A stretch of DNA of 64,000 nt from Pestalotiopsis fici W106-1 (GCF_000516985.1 NW_006917095.1:2237077-2301076); one strand, 5' to 3'; positions 20,544 through 34,592 are shown, counted from the stretch's first letter. Numbers and translations are program-made. Notes: generated by a model from the sequence alone, not told the origin.

Positions 20544-23500
20544 TTAACCAGGGTTCGCGTTGGCACCAGCACTACTGCCGTTGCCGTTGCCATCATCACG
20601 GAGCAGTGATGGATTCAAAACGCCAGGGAAACTCGTCGGCATATTGAGGCCGACGGACGAGGCAATGGCATTCCAATCCAGGCCACTGGTCGATCCAGCC
20701 ATGGGCCAACTATCCATGGCTGCGTTTTTACCAGCGTTGGCGAGATTCGACGTGTTGGAAAACTGCGCATACATGCATACGCCAGCATTATCCAAGCCCG
20801 GTCGGCCGATTTGTGGAATATTGGGGGTGGCAGCAGCAGCGTTTTGCGCATTGGCTCCGGTACCGAAGCCGACGCCCCCGACTGCTGCTGAGGGTGAGAT
20901 TCCGGGATGCGGCGACGACGTTGCAGCAGCCGGCGATCCCGTCCGGACGGGAAGCGTATTCGTGATGGTGCGCGCCAGCCCCGCCCAGGGCGTCTTGTCA
21001 AACGATGCAAAAGAGTTATTTGGCCTACCACCGCCCTGCTGGGCTTGGGGCAAAGGAGCAGATTCCGACGTAGTCGAGGCCGAGGACGGCGTCATGTCGC
21101 TGCTGCTACTGTTGTTGTGTCCCCAGAGGTCGTGGTGGCCATCGGACGGGCCGCTACCGCTGGTACTGGCGCTGGCACCCGAGTCGTCTGACGGCGCGCT
21201 CCTCTTCCTCTTGTTGGCGGTGGTCTCGTCTGCATTCGTGTTGTTGGTGGCCTGGCAGCCATCCTTGATTTTGTAGCCAAAGCCAATACCGCATTCGGTC
21301 ATCTTGTAAGCATTCAAGTTGCCCTGCGGGTTTCCCAGCGGCAGGCGGCCCGGCAGAGGTGGCTGCGGCTTGGAATGACTTGAGAATTGCGAACGAGTGA
21401 GGAGGGGTACTGGAAGGGAGTCAGTATGAAGGCACTTGTGGTGTGCCACGCCAATATATTTTGTGCGAAAATTGCTTGACCAAGGCATAGCTGAAGGACT
21501 AGAATACTGATAGAAACTTACTATTGTGGTTACCAATAGCAATGATGTCGGGCAGATGATCAAGCTTTGGCACACGTGTGATGTGTGTAATATTGTTTCG
21601 TTCGAGATCCAAAAGAAGTTGCTTCAGGAATGCCCTAGTGATGACGTGCTCGCGACCAATTGCATCCATGGCAGAGATGATGAAATCCAGATTATCGATC
21701 CTCTGAGGAGTTGGTGCATCTTTGCACTGGTAAATGAATACCATGGCTGCACAGTAGAGTGATATGGCGGCCATTGGGCTTCGCTATATGTTGTGTTAGG
21801 TCCGCAGGAACCAGATTAGACAGCAAGACACGCGCAGTAGACTTACGGGATTTGTCTTCATATGGCTCGTCATCTTGACAATATTGACAATCTCTTGCGC
21901 AGCGGTAAAGAGGCGAGTCTCACTGGCCCTTTTCGCGAAAATCGGTATCTGATACTTTTCAATCTTTTCTAGGGCCGCGAGATGTAGACAGATTAACGCG
22001 GCGTGGTAGTTGAGGTTTGTGTGAACGGCGGTAGGGTCTCCATAGTTTTCAGGCAGTCGAAAATGCTCCGGCAAGAACATGAAGGCACTGGAAATTGCAT
22101 TGTCAATCTCTCGGTGCCGCTTCCAATACTCGCCGTACTCGTGGTTTTGCGGGTCGTCGTCTGGTTTGGGCCGGTGAACATGCTTGAGGATCATGTTGAA
22201 AAGATGACAGACGAGAATAGCCCCAGCAAAAGAAGAATATGATGAGCCCTTGAATGCGTCCTCTAGCGTGCACGTAGTCACGGGTTCGCCACTGAAAAAA
22301 GCAGTTTCTGAAGACGGAAGATGGGTAGTGACCTAGAATAGTAAGAGGGCTTTAGCCGTTTTGATTGGACACATTCTCATTTGGGGGTCATACCTCGCTG
22401 GGATCAACCAGGTGCGGCCAGCCAGTAGATATTGCGCAGTGGCTGTCAAGGCAGAAGATACCCCAGAATGTTCTCCTACGCTCCTCCAGCTCAGCCCAGT
22501 CCTTGGGCGGCATCAAAGTCGGCGATGAAACATCATTTGGGGTGTCTAGATGGTGAAGTCCCAACATGTTGGCGAGTCGGACGGCTCGAGCCGAACTCAT
22601 GGCCGCTCGTGTGAACAACATTGACTTGGCCTCATCAGTCGTGATGAGACTCCACGCCTGCGCATGATGGACAGTAATGAAGTGCTCGCCATGGCCCTGT
22701 GATTCCAGTTTGAGAAACGTTTCCGAGGTGAGACAGAGTTAGATACAACAAACCTTGAGTTCATCGGCTTCGGCATATTGACGTGCACGCTGATAAAAGA
22801 CGTCATGAAGGTGGCCATATTTTGGGTGGCCATTGGATGCTAAAGCCCATATGGCATATTGAAGACACATTGGCGGTTTCATGTGTGGTGCTGAGTAATA
22901 TGCCTGCATATACCGAGCTGGATGTATCACTGGAATGAAATGTTGTTGACGTTGAAAGAAGATCTGGTTTCTGGCAAATAAAGTCAGCTACAACAATGAA
23001 ACGCCAAAGAAAGCCTCGAAATACTTGCAGTTCTTCAGTGACTTCGAAAGGGGGAAGCGCTTCAAACATTCCCAATCCTAGAAGCTCTCCACTAAAGGCA
23101 TCGCCCGTCGGTTGTGATGCACCTGCAGAGGCAGCAAGAGGCACCGAGGGATCATTCTGAGATTGCAGGAACGAATCGCCTTCTACGGGACCTGACGGGA
23201 AGGTATAGTCCATGCCCTGGAGGAAGACATCTTCTGTTGATGGGACAAAGTCGGAAAAATCAAAATTCAGAGTATTGTCTACCTGCTCGTCGCTCGACGA
23301 TCCCTTATCCCCGCCGCCATTCTGCTTGAGCAGTCCCTCGACTTGAGCTATACATGTCATAAAGATAATTAGCCATGACGGCGTCTACATTCATCAAAGA
23401 GCGACACAGTCATACCAAGACGAGCTTCGAGCTCTCTCACGTTTCGGCGTTTGAAGGCTGGTTTCCTTCGAGATTCAGGATAGACGCACTCGCCCTTGAT

Positions 23501-23683
23501 CCTCGAGCAACGCCCGCAGGCCGGCTTCACGCGATCACACTTGAGCTTACGGTTACGACACGACGTGCAGGCTCTAAATTTGATACACATACGCCATTAG
23601 CACACGTGAGCGGCCCTGCTGTAGCACCGGCGATCAACTCACAATTCGTGCGATGCCTCGGCGGAGGCGTCACTGGGGGTCAT
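20544..23683 (-). CDS. Large Zn2Cys6 fungal transcription factor
   Basis: The eight-exon model is 23683..23643, 23573..23416, 23347..23025, 22963..22754, 22696..22394, 22332..21847, 21783..21522 and 21409..20544, giving 882 residues. A short first exon (MTPSDASAEASHEL) joins the zinc cluster ACTSCRNRKLKC followed by ACGRCSRIKGEC. A basic stretch and a coiled-coil linker (VRELEARLAQVEGLLKQ) follow. The fungal transcription factor domain covers about residues 180-450, with HFIPVIHPARYM, LQYAIWALASNG, RAVRLANMLGLHHLD and RRRTFWGIFCLDSH. The C-terminal 250 residues are low in complexity (Ser, Asn, Gly, Ala), as is usual for activation regions. The exon 3-4 junction uses the second of two nearby AG acceptors, which is the only one that keeps the frame. 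The regulated pathway cannot be named. Confidence 0.87.
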
Positions 23684-26600
23684 GGTGGGAAGCAGACAGG
23701 ACGGGGCTAATAACTCAAGAGGCAAGTAGGGGCTCAAGTCTTGTGCTGGTGTCCGAAGGAACCACCTGCGGCATCGCTGGCGCAGCACGCGCGCACACAC
23801 AGTGTTATCGTATCGGGTGCGTTGATGTTATCACGCCGATACAGGCTGTCAAAATTGACTCCAGGGCTGTCACGTCAGTTTCAAAGCCTTGCGGCTCTTT
23901 GGATCAAGGTGGCCTTCTCGAAACCACCCAAAGGCCTTGAACCCGGCGCCGGGGATTGGCAGTGTCCGAACCGAAGACCGTCATGTAGGCTCCAGTTTAG
24001 TCGGCGTGGCTAGTCTCGGGCGGCCTGACGTTGCTCCGAATGCCGAAAACTACTGGCAATGGGGAACCTTCGAACCGAGACCCGACTTATTGTCGGCCTA
24101 GTTAATGTACCTCGCAAGAAAAAGCCGAGTTCAAATTCCCTTCACAAAACACTAGGGGAGCGGCTGAACCATTCCTTTGGGAATTGATTGCCTTTACAGC
24201 CGTGAGACAACCTCACCTACAACGTTCCTTGTGCCTGACGGTATTACTACTGCCGCTCAGACCTCTATAACCGACTATACGATATCAAGTATTATGAACT
24301 ACTTTTCTGGGCTCGGTATCACTACAAATCCCATGAGCCAAATCACTACGGGAACTTTCTACAAGGCATGACTGGGCCAGCCATTCCGCAATTGACCACA
24401 GAGGACCTCTGGCGGCTATGGAGCCAGGGATTAAGCGAGTGCGGAAAAATCACACTTCGATGATTGACCCATCAAATGACTTGCGCACCAAGCGACCTCC
24501 CTGTCTACCACTTGCAACATATACAAGCTACAAGTGCTAATTACCTATTGCATGCTCATACAACTATCTCGGCACACAAACATTCCCCGGTAACTGCCCG
24601 GGCAGAATGCTCAAGAGAACGTCATCTCTAGTGTCCGACCCGGAAGGCGAGACAAGTGACCAGCCCTGCGCTCTCGTCCCTGATCACGTCGTTTCCTTTG
24701 TCGCAGAGTGACACGGAATGTCTCAGTCGACCCTGATTGCTAGTCATGTCGTGTCAATCTCACGGACGTCTTGACGTAATATCCAGGAGCAGCCACAAAC
24801 GTTTGCGAAGCGAACAAGAGCAAGATGCTAGGCGTACCGACGTTGAGGTACAACCGTGTCTCTCATCTGTGGCTTTCTCATGTCTCAGTCTAGTGTGAGC
24901 CACATCCAGATTGTCGGGAGAGACAAATGTCTAGGTAGGGACAAATTGCCGATGGCCGTCCGGTGTCGACCGGTCTGCGGCTATGATGAAGGTGACTGAC
25001 TTCTCGTGCTTGACCAGCACTTTCTGAGTGGAAAGTGACGTGATTTTTTCCGTCAATCTGCTCATGGCGATGGAGGCGTGCGACTACTATATGAAACATC
25101 CAAGCTGAGTTCCACGAGTAATTCAAGCCAACGGTACAGGCGCCGAGAGCTTGACCGTGCCAATAGGACGATCGGTACTTGCACCTGCCGTACCTTGAAA
25201 ACTGGTACCCTAGAGCAAGCTATTTGATGACAGGCCTCGTGGACTCGAGACGACGTACTGGTGGCAAGTGGGTATTTTCAGCAGCGAAGTTTCATTTGGA
25301 TACAGCAGTAGACAGGGCAGTACGTCCACATCGTGCCAAAGTCAAAAAAGCCCTAGCACCAAACTATTAGAGAGGGCTTGCAGATCTTTACGGGACGATT
25401 ACTCAGCTGTTTAGCGAGATGTCATTGCGCTACAGACTGCCGAAATAGTCAAACGAGCTCGTCCACTCACGCACTCTCATCACTCCCAAAGACACCAGAC
25501 ACCAGTTGAATGGGATCCGGATCGGCCACTATCAAACCTTGTCACCCGTCCAACGATCCGACGGCCAGGCCGCGGCTTTCAACAGACTTTGGAGCTAGTA
25601 GCATGCGGGTTTGACGCGTTGACTGACAGGACCGCCGCGCAAACTCTAAAAAGTTCCGCTCGAGCACTGGCCTACATACACTGGTCTCCTTTTATAGCTC
25701 AGAAACCTCTCCTTGGCCGTGGTTGGATCGAATTGGATACGCATGGAGAACCAAGACTTCTGACATGCATCCTCTCTGTATGCTATTGGATACCAGGGGC
25801 TGAAAGGAGAGATGTGGCTGTCTGTCAGCTTGGAAAGTCGTCCATACCATCAGCTCAAGCCCATTATTGCCCACTGCCAGCAGGAAATGCTTACAACAAA
25901 GCAGCACCTGGCCAGCAAACGAGTAAGCCTCGGTAGCTGTCATAGCTTCGATTTCTCTAGTTTGATTCGGTCGTCACAGCCGGAATAGTGGCGTGTTGGC
26001 GCAGCTGCTATAATAGGTAGCCTCGGTACTGTTGTGCTGTCGAAGCTCCGTGATTCCGGTTGTACCGTTTTCCTTTGTGAGGGCTTGCAAAACTTTGCCT
26101 AAAGATTCTCGCATAGCTACCTCGCTTGCAGTATGTCAGCTCTTGATCAGTAATTTGAGCCTATTCAAACTTACAACTCCTCTAGTTTTACTACATTCTA
26201 GGGCTGTCAATCTATTTCAGATCAGATGGGAGAACGGGCAGGTTGGATTTGACAGGATAACAAGCCTAAACAAATCTTCAAGCCAGGTGCGATAGTATGC
26301 GCGACCCGAGAGAGCCAATTGTACTTCAAGGGACTATGTGAGAAGAAGGCCAGCCCAACCTACAAACGATGTCATCTTTCGTCATGACAGAAACGTACCC
26401 TATTTTTCCGTTGCCATAAGAGGAAGCCGTACGGTTATTCCTTGGTGCAGCTACTATGTACATTATCTAGCCGAGATCATGTACTCCACCGTCGGTTATA
26501 GTCGAGTTACTTGCAGAGAAGTCCTCTTCAGGTATCGACTCTTAGTTACCTCTTCGGGACAACCTTTTCTTGACCGTTTATTTTTCAACCCCCCTTTCCC

Positions 26601-29580
26601 TCTGTATGTCTCGAAACCTTGCGTCAGTCCAATTCATTTCAGCCCTGTACAACTTTTGCTTTCATGAGGGGAATGAAAGCCCGTCAGGGTCCTTCTACAC
26701 GTGAGGTTAAGACAGGATGTTTCTATACTCTCAAGTGAGACATGTTCTCGAACGCTTCAGAAATACCAAAATGTCTGGGCTCGTTGAACTTTATTTCCTT
26801 GGAGGAAACGTATGATGACAATCTACAAGCAAAGGTCCAGTTTTTCTTTTCGAATCGGTTTCATCTTTCCCCTCTTAATGCCCCTGGGGAGGGCGGATGC
26901 GGTCGTCATGAGAGACACAATTTTCAAGACTAGGGAAGTTAATTATATGGCCAGGGGTTTCGAAGACATGTCCACCCTTTCCCGGTGACTTGGTAACCGC
27001 TCATCGATTCCCACTCCCCAAACTTGCATAATCAAAACCCACCATACCTTAGAGGAGGGGGGGAGAGAGAGTCACGATGACACCCCCCGGGGAAGGGGGA
27101 AAAAAAAAAAAAAAAAAAAAGAGGTGGACGCACAACGTTGCGTAATCTCACGCAGCTTTGTAGTACACAGGCCGGTGGGGAGGGATAGTGAACCTTTGGA
27201 TGTCCACCGGTCGCAGTTCTTTTCCTCCAAAGTATCTTTGCTTTTCACGTTCACCCATCACCCCACTCGTTGCTCTCCGCTCCCTCGGATCCTGCATGAA
27301 CCCAAAGAATCCAAAAAAGAAATTGTGGCTTGAACCTCGCTTGGACCGGACCGTCAAAACTCTAGTCTATCTGTACCCTGCACAAAACCTCATCTCGATG
27401 TGGTCCCCAATTGGGGGGGTTGACATTGTAAACGAAGAGAAAACCCGAATGGGCAATAAAACAACGAATGACTGGGGGTCGCGAATCTGGGCCAGAACTT
27501 TATCTTGCCCAACCCTGGGATCTCACACAAGGGGATGGCGGGATCATCCCACCCCCTGGGATTGAGTGAGTGACGGGCAGCCGCCTGACATGGGAGATTC
27601 GGTCAGCTCTTGTGGTTGGTGGTCTTGTGTAGTTTGGCCAGTCACAAGATGGGAAATAATCCCCGTCAGATCTCTCTTGAGATTTTAATGTCTTGCAGAA
27701 GGCGCCAAGTACCTAGGTAGTCACGTAAGAGCAGATCAGCAATACTAGGTAAGTAGCGTTAGCAAGGAGGAGAAAAGAGTAGTGACAGTAAGTAGTACCG
27801 TACTGTTATAAACGTTGTCCGACCCCAGTGTACGCTTCCCGCCTGACATGATGATGGTAGTGGTGGTATAACTTGTATATATGCACTTTGGGTTCATGCA
27901 GAGCAAAGACAAGAGCGCGCGTCCATGTCCCCGGACCCGCCACCGTGACCCAGGGGTTTGGGTGCGGATGCAGGGAACAGAAACAAAGAAAGAAGGGAAA
28001 AAGAAATCATGAGAGACGTCGCGTAAAGCAAAGTGATGATGCTCTTCGCCAGCGGCAACGAGCATATACCTGAACCCGGGACAGATTCATGTCTTTTTCC
28101 CCAAGGGGGAGGGGGCTTGTATGGGAGTTTGTAGATCCGCGCGGAAGCTGCACAAGATGATTGGGTACCCAGAACGGGCAGCTGTGGGTTTTGTTCCACG
28201 ACACCATTTTGACCCGTGATATATATCAATCATGCAAGGCGTTTTATTGGGAGAGGGAGACAGGATGAGGGGGTCGGTGGTGGGTGATTCTTTGGCGACA
28301 TAGTTGCTTTGTTCAGTAGTGGAGTGGGATGAATAGATGAAGTCAGATGGGAAGAAGCAAAAACACAGAAACGGATAACCGGGATTTTGTCTTGGGTCGG
28401 CGCCTTATTCCCCGTCCCGTGTGTGAAGGGGGAAAAAAACAAAAGAAAAAAGCTTGACCGCGGCAGGAATATATTGGGGGGGTGTAGGTGACTCTGTATA
28501 TGTGTCCAAGTGTGGTTTATGTGGCCGCTTCCTAGCCAAAGCTGAAATGTATGGTAGATCTGATTATATTAAATTTAATATATCGATCGGGAGCGGGACC
28601 CAATGCACAGTCTGCTTACCCATTGGGTCGGGTGGTGACGAATGCATTGGAATGGAGGAGACAAGGGCAGCGCTCTCTTTCTCTCTCTGTTAAAGGAGGG
28701 GCAGAGGGGGAAAAAAAAAAAAAAACCATCGTGCCATTCGTTTGTGACAAGAGTTGCAGATGACCTCCCCCGTCACACTCGTACTACTGGACACAAACAA
28801 CTCACCGCCGAACCCGGGCGAAAGAGGGATTGAAGTTTAGTTGTTGTATAGGGCCAAGTCAACGAAACCGCGTGACCATATCCGGTTGAATACCCATGTA
28901 CCTGGGCAGATGAGAGGTGGTTTACTGTACTACCAGGGGGGAAATGGAGAAGTAGAAAGAAAATGGTACGCATTTTGGTCACGTTGTGGATAGACAAAGG
29001 TAAAAGATGTTTGACTGTAAAGTGATTACATTTGATTCAAGCAGACTGGTAGGTAATACTGCCAGCACACAGTTTGTTAAGGGCGCACCCGAGTCCCCAA
29101 GGTAGCAAAAGCCAGAATCCCTTTAGACTCTTTCCCAATACGCCGCCCATCCAAAATCCCCCATAAACTCCAATTTGTGAAAAACACACGCCACAAATTT
29201 TCCTCTCTTTGTGATAATACATGGTCCTTTCCATTCAATCTTGAATGGTTGACTTGCCGTTTTTGTGTGAAAGATGCCCGTTCTGGTTTCCTTCCAGTTG
29301 CCCAAAAAGTTTTTATATACTGCTCCGTGACGATGCTTGAAGGGAGAAAAAAAAAAAAAACCACCGATGCCAGAACCAAGTCCCAAAGAAGAAGAGGGCA
29401 AGTAAAGCGAAAAAAGAACCCGTGAAGGACGCCGCCGTTTGTATACCCTGTAGCAAGAAATCTTTCTTTCAGAAAAAAAAATGGTAAAGATAAGACATGG
29501 GTCGAATGAGAAACGCAAGGTTGTCTAAAGCGTAATTTGTGGTGGAAGGGAGGGAAATGTGTCGGTTATTTTTCCCACAT
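23684..29580. other. 5.9-kb non-coding stretch between Zn2Cys6 and homeobox genes
   Basis: No convincing gene could be found on either strand. All open frames are under about 130 codons, overlap each other in several frames and show no family features. Part of the left end must be the Zn2Cys6 promoter, and the right end the 3' flank of the homeobox gene. From about 27 kb the DNA is rich in homopolymer and simple tracts, including a 21-A run at 27,100. Confidence 0.5.
27100..27120. repeat. Poly(A) tract, about 21 nt
   Basis: An uninterrupted A run follows a G/C-rich purine stretch (CCCCCCGGGGAAGGGGG). It lies in non-coding DNA. Similar A runs of 14-18 nt occur at 28,711, 29,348, 32,508 and 34,995. 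Confidence 0.9.
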
Positions 29581-31018
29581 CTAAACGCTCCCACGCTTCA
29601 TGTTGACCGATCTGCGGCGTGAGAGGTGATCCATGTCGACATCGTCGTACGTGCTGCCCTCTCCGTCGCTCAGGGGCACGCTGGCCCGCTTGCCGTCTTG
29701 GTCATACTCGGATCGCTCCGTAGAAGGCAAAATCTTGCCGTCCGAGCCACGACTGGCCATGGCCTCGGACTCGGCACGGGCATTGTTCACCATGGTTGGG
29801 AGTTGGCGGCGGCGGGCGTTGATGAACCAGTTGGAAATTTGGTCTGTGAATTGACGTGTTAATCAGCGTGTTCTCTTGGTGGGGAGTTTAAAATCACGTC
29901 TTCCACATACTCATCTGTAGGCCAGTCTGCCTCATGAGGTCCTGCTTCTCGTCCTCGGTCGGATACGGGTGGTGTAGGTGAGCCACGAACCAAGCACGAA
30001 GCTTGTCTGTCGTCTCCTTTGGTAGGTTGCCCCGGCGCTTGCGCTGCTTGTTATCTCCTCCAAGCCCCATGCCAAGCTCCCCAATTCGCATATAAGTCTC
30101 CTGGAAGGGGTGTCCATAAGCTCCCGGTGCAAAGGGTGTACGGTCCATTGGGTGTATCGAGCCCAGAGACAGAGATTGCACCCGGGTTGGGTGGTGGTAG
30201 GCGTAATCGTAGCTGGGTGCTCGGTATACTGGAGCTGGCACCTCCATGGGTGGAACGGCCATGTGAGGGTGTGGCGGCATTCCTTGTCTTACTGGCTCTT
30301 GAACGTATTCGTCACGGGACATACTCCTCATCCTGTTCACGGCTGCGTTCCGCTCAAAGTCCATTGGGGGCAGGCTCGGTAAGCTCAACCGGGGTTCCAT
30401 CCGCTCACGCATCTCCATGGGTCTCGGTGATGGCACAGAGGACAGTGCCGCAGTCTTCATGTATGGGCTCGACCTCCGTGATGATGGCCACATGTCAGGA
30501 GCAGGTCGGGACACTAATGGCGGAGACTGGTGCCGAGAAGCAACTTGTGACGGGCTGGCGTATAGGCGAGGTACTTGGCTCGGTCTTTCTCCGTCCCTCT
30601 CATCATCGAAAGAAAGCCTCCTCCTCTTACTCTGCACAGCTGTGTGAATGTACTCTGGGGGAGTTAGTGCTCCAGTCAGTCCAGAAGTTGGCGAAGTGAC
30701 AGAGGGAGTCCTTGCAGAACCACCCTGCTCTATTCTTTCGCTCAGTTCGGGAAAGGCCTAGCTAGATATTAGCCTCCATGTAGCTTGTATGATGAAAATA
30801 GTGTTTCAACCAACCTGACGAATAGAAGGCAGAGCAATCTTCTCGGGCTCATGGCGCGGCCGAGAGAAATCAGTAGAACGGGCTTCTTGCCAGGAGAACT
30901 CGCGGTGAAAACCGGTGTGGTGGTGAGGAATAGGCATGGTGAGTGTAGACATTTTGCGTGATCCTGTGGTGCTGGTAGTCTGTTCTATTTGTGCAGCTAG
31001 TGCGGACCTATATTCCAT
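29581..31018 (-). CDS. TALE homeobox (homeobox KN) transcription factor
   Basis: Three coding exons, 31018..30815, 30757..29911 and 29843..29581, encode 437 residues. The N-terminal block FSWQEARSTDFSRPRHEPEK with ALPSIRQAFPELSERI is a conserved feature of these fungal regulators. A bipartite KRRRLSFDDE stretch follows. The homeodomain lies near residues 300-365. It runs from RKRRGNLPKETTDKLRAWF through the three-residue loop PYP (HHPYPTEDEKQDL) to the recognition helix NQISNWFINARRR. Intron 2 falls inside the homeodomain just before this helix. The PYP loop places it in the TALE class with yeast Tos8 and Cup9. The tail is acidic and then basic. An in-frame ATG at 30955 (MSTLTMPIPHHH) has better start context and may be the real start. 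The gene stands alone in a very large non-coding interval. Confidence 0.9.
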
Positions 31019-31048
31019 AACAAGTATGGAAGAAACTAAAAGTGTCCT

Positions 31049-31120
31049 CTGGAGGAAAACAAGAGAAGAACAAGTCAGCTCGCTAAGTAGACATGGCCCC
31101 TCCATCTAAGTGATACTCAC
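31049..31120 (-). other. Predicted 5'UTR intron of the homeobox gene
   Basis: On the minus strand the sequence reads GAG then GTGAGTATCAC at the donor, GAGCTGACTTG at the branch region, and TTTTCCTCCAG at the acceptor: a perfect fungal intron of 72 nt. It lies just upstream of the coding start at 31018. Removing it makes the ATG at 31018 the first in-frame start of the leader. This is signal evidence only. Confidence 0.6.
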
Positions 31121-31360
31121 CTCAGCTGGAACGAGAGGGTCCGGCGGCAACAAGGTGTACTAAAGAAATCTATTTTGGAATAATATGTTCGTAGGCCAAC
31201 ATGGACTGTTCGCAGCAAAGATACCAGAGGGTGTTGGGTATGGCTCCTTTGTCCGTCCCTTGCTTGCTCTTTGAATAGTTTTTTTTGATTCCAAGAATGC
31301 TCTTGGGTATCGTTGGGGGGTGTTTGCCTGAGCACGGTCTTTCCGGTCTGGGAGTGTCGT

Positions 31361-31370
31361 CTATATAGGG
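31361..31370 (-). promoter_or_regulatory. TATA-like element of the homeobox gene
   Basis: The minus strand reads CCCTATATAG about 350 bp upstream of the start codon. With the predicted leader intron removed, this would give a leader of roughly 240 nt. Confidence 0.4.
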
Positions 31371-34300
31371 CTTTGGGGGGAACAAGAAGAAGAGTGGTTT
31401 TTTTGTTTTCTTTCTGGAGAGCTGATAAATGGTCGTTTACTCTCGAGGCAATATCGCCAAAAGGTAAGATAGGTAGTGATGGACAAGGTATTTTGTTCGA
31501 GGTCAGACGATCCGGGCTAGGATGTGGTTCCGGCTTTCTTTTGTACCAAATCGTGCTGTGACCTTCTCGACCATGGGACTAGACGATGGTGGATCAACAG
31601 ATACACGCACGGATAGTCTCCTAATGAGGCAATGACAGAGAACTTGGAAACGGCGGAAACATGCAACGCTCGAGGTCGAATTTGAAATATTCGGTATCCG
31701 GAAACAGGTGACACAAGCAAAGCCTCAGACGACAAAACGGCCGTGTAAGTGGTCAGGGACGAAGAAGTCTGGACGAATGAATAGTGAACCAGAGGGAACT
31801 GGAAACGAAAGAAGCACTTTTGAGCAAGGAGTCTAAATGCTTTTGAGTGATGAGGTTTTTGGAAGGAGAACCTTGGTTCAGCTATGGAGTAAGGGTTGTT
31901 TTTTTCTTACTCTTGGGAAACAGATGTAGAAGCTAAACCCCAAAGAGCCCTGAGCAGCGAAAGTAAAGGGAAAAAAAAGAAGTAGAAAGGCAAGGAAGTA
32001 AAGTGTAACGAAATGCAACAGTATCGGAAGTATAGATGAAGAGGAAGAAAAGGCAGAAGGATACTTTGGAAAGGTACAAGTTCCCGCACCTCCACAGGCA
32101 GGCAGGTCTACTACTCTCTTTTCTCTCTTTCTCTTTACCTTAGCTACCTTGTCTGGGAGGCTGTGGCGTCGTCTTTAGTGGGCTCAAGCAGCGGACTGAT
32201 GAGACTGCCAGGCCCTGTGGTGGCACTGGGGGAGACTTGCGAGCAGGGACATGGATTGTGGATCTAGAGAGCCAGGCCCGGCGCGAAGGACGACGAGGTT
32301 GATGAAGAGGAGCAGGTAGAGAAAAGAGAGTGACACGAATACTAGGTAGAGTGACCAACCAGCAAGCAGGCACAAAGAGAGAGGAAAAAAGAGAGACACT
32401 ACGGTACGTACCGGAACTCTGGGTAGCATGCATATTACTGCTACTGCTACTAGAGATACATGGCGCCATGTACATTGGTATCGTCGAGCGTAGTAGTAGC
32501 AGAGTGTAAAAAAAAAAAAAAAAGTCGAATCGACTAGGGACTAGGGGATGGGTTGCGGACCCCGGACGCAGGACGGTTCTCGCTATGATCCACCTTTAGA
32601 GGTCCAGATGAAATTGCCCGATGGAACGGCGAACGCAACTGGGGTCTCCCCTGGGCCGCTAAAGCACAACGCCCACGTCCCATTGCCTATGGAGATGTTT
32701 CTGCAGGGCACCTTGACAAAGGCCGGGTCGTCGCCTGCGTTGCACGCCGTCTTCTGGGGCTGCGTATCCTGTACTGTAACTATGTCATGGTATAGGCTGG
32801 TAAGCACAATGGCACACACGCACGCTGGGGAGTATTATCCACTGCTGCTGGCATACCATAGACATACAGGGTGGTAGCAATAGTATGGTGATGATGTCGT
32901 CGTCTTCTACTATGCCATAGCATGTATAGTGTATAATAACTTTACGAATGCATCTGAGACTGGAATTACTTGTTCAACTCGTTAAAACTAATGGAAATTT
33001 GTTTTAATGTTTGCTGCTTAAATTTCATGTATCAGGACCACGTTTTATCGAAAGCCGCTGTATGCAAGTTGTTATTGCTTTTGGGCACGAGGTTCTGTCC
33101 CGTCCGGTTCGTTGCCTTTCTCTAATGTGCCCCATTCCCCCCCATGGCGTGAATTCGATGTCGATCCCGCGCGTCGTAAAAAGTGTGCTGCTGACTGACT
33201 TACTTTTCATTAATAAACATCTGGCTCCCCCAGACAGACGGACGGCCTGGGCAGGTACGTAGTGAGTAGTAGTAGTAGCCTTTCATCGGCCTCCCTTGCT
33301 TTCGGCACAGGATACTATGTACCCATAGGAAGGAATTTGGGGGGTGGGAGAGAGACAGAGAAGGGGGGGCTGGCTCCGCAGCCATGATGATCATCACCGT
33401 GCTGTAACAGCAGATGCAAGCTCCCGACCCAAGAGAAGCTTCCCGCGCATGGCTTTTTTTTTTGTCGTTCCCTCGTCGGGAGTACGTAGTTTTCTTTTGA
33501 CGGTCTTCTCATTTAGACACACTGGTTCAATAATATGACGCAGGAGTGTGGCGGATAAGGTCTTAAATTAGGGAACCGTTCATCTGGGTCGGATAACTTG
33601 TTGTTACTGTAGGAAATGCAGAGAGAGCAATAATGGGTTAATTTGGCCGACTATACTTGTAGCACGAAAAGCACTTCAGAACATGAGTCGACGGTACGGG
33701 TCTCAGCGAAACAGCTTGGGTTGAATCAATGGGCGATGACCCAAATGCAAGCTAAACTGTCTGTATGTTGGACGCCCCGGGCTACTGGTAACGACCTGTT
33801 GCACAAGGTTTTCATAGCTTCTGTGCCGCTGCGGCCAAGCCATGTGCTTTTTCTCTCCTTCGCGCGCTCCAGGGCTCTCTGTTGTTGAGGTCGTATCGCT
33901 TGGACAGTTTCGATATCAAAGGAAGACAATCAAATCGGAACCAATCGAGGTGTCAGTATCATGTGGTTTATACTTGAAGCCAGACCCGTTTGAGTAGGCG
34001 GGACAAGAGCCATAGCAGGAGGGGAGTATATTTTTGCCTACAAGCAAAAGAATTCATACTCTTTTCAGAGCTCCTCCCCTCCAAGACAACCGGCGACAGC
34101 GACGGCGACGGCGAACACGACAGGCCCAATGTAGGTTAGGATATAATGATGATTCACTGCGAGATTTGAAGGGCTGCATATTCCGTGCCCTTCTTGCCTG
34201 CAGCATTCATTCTAGTGCTTCTTCTGGATGGATGCCTTTTGGGGGGGAACATTGTCAGCGGGCTGGGAGGAGGGCGAACCTACTTCTTCACCCCTCCAGC

Positions 34301-34572
34301 GACAGACGCTAAAGCGGTTATGGCATCCGCCACTTTGCGAACCGAAACTCTATTTTGATAATGGAGTTTGTGACTATTTGTAGTGTAGCACCGCACCGAA
34401 AGAGTCTGCAGCAATTGGAACAGATTCATTGGTAGATGGCTATTCGTACAGTGGGTAGACAAGTAGGTATACCATTTGTCTGCGGCAATACTTGCTTTCA
34501 CTGTATCCCCCATCATATGAAAATCATTCTGTAGAGAAGAGAAGGAGGGATACCCACTATTTCCCACACGGA

Positions 34573-34592
34573 AAACACACACACACACACAC
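34573..34592. repeat. (AC)n microsatellite
   Basis: A run of about nine AC units lies in non-coding DNA within the homeobox upstream region. Confidence 0.85.

Noticed and set aside
20560..21276. 238-codon open frame on the plus strand
   Set aside because: It is the antisense shadow of the low-complexity C-terminal exon of the Zn2Cys6 gene and has no family features.
24177..24371. 64-codon open frame in the desert, considered as a gene fragment
   Set aside because: It is short, has no recognisable motif and no supporting splice signals or neighbours.
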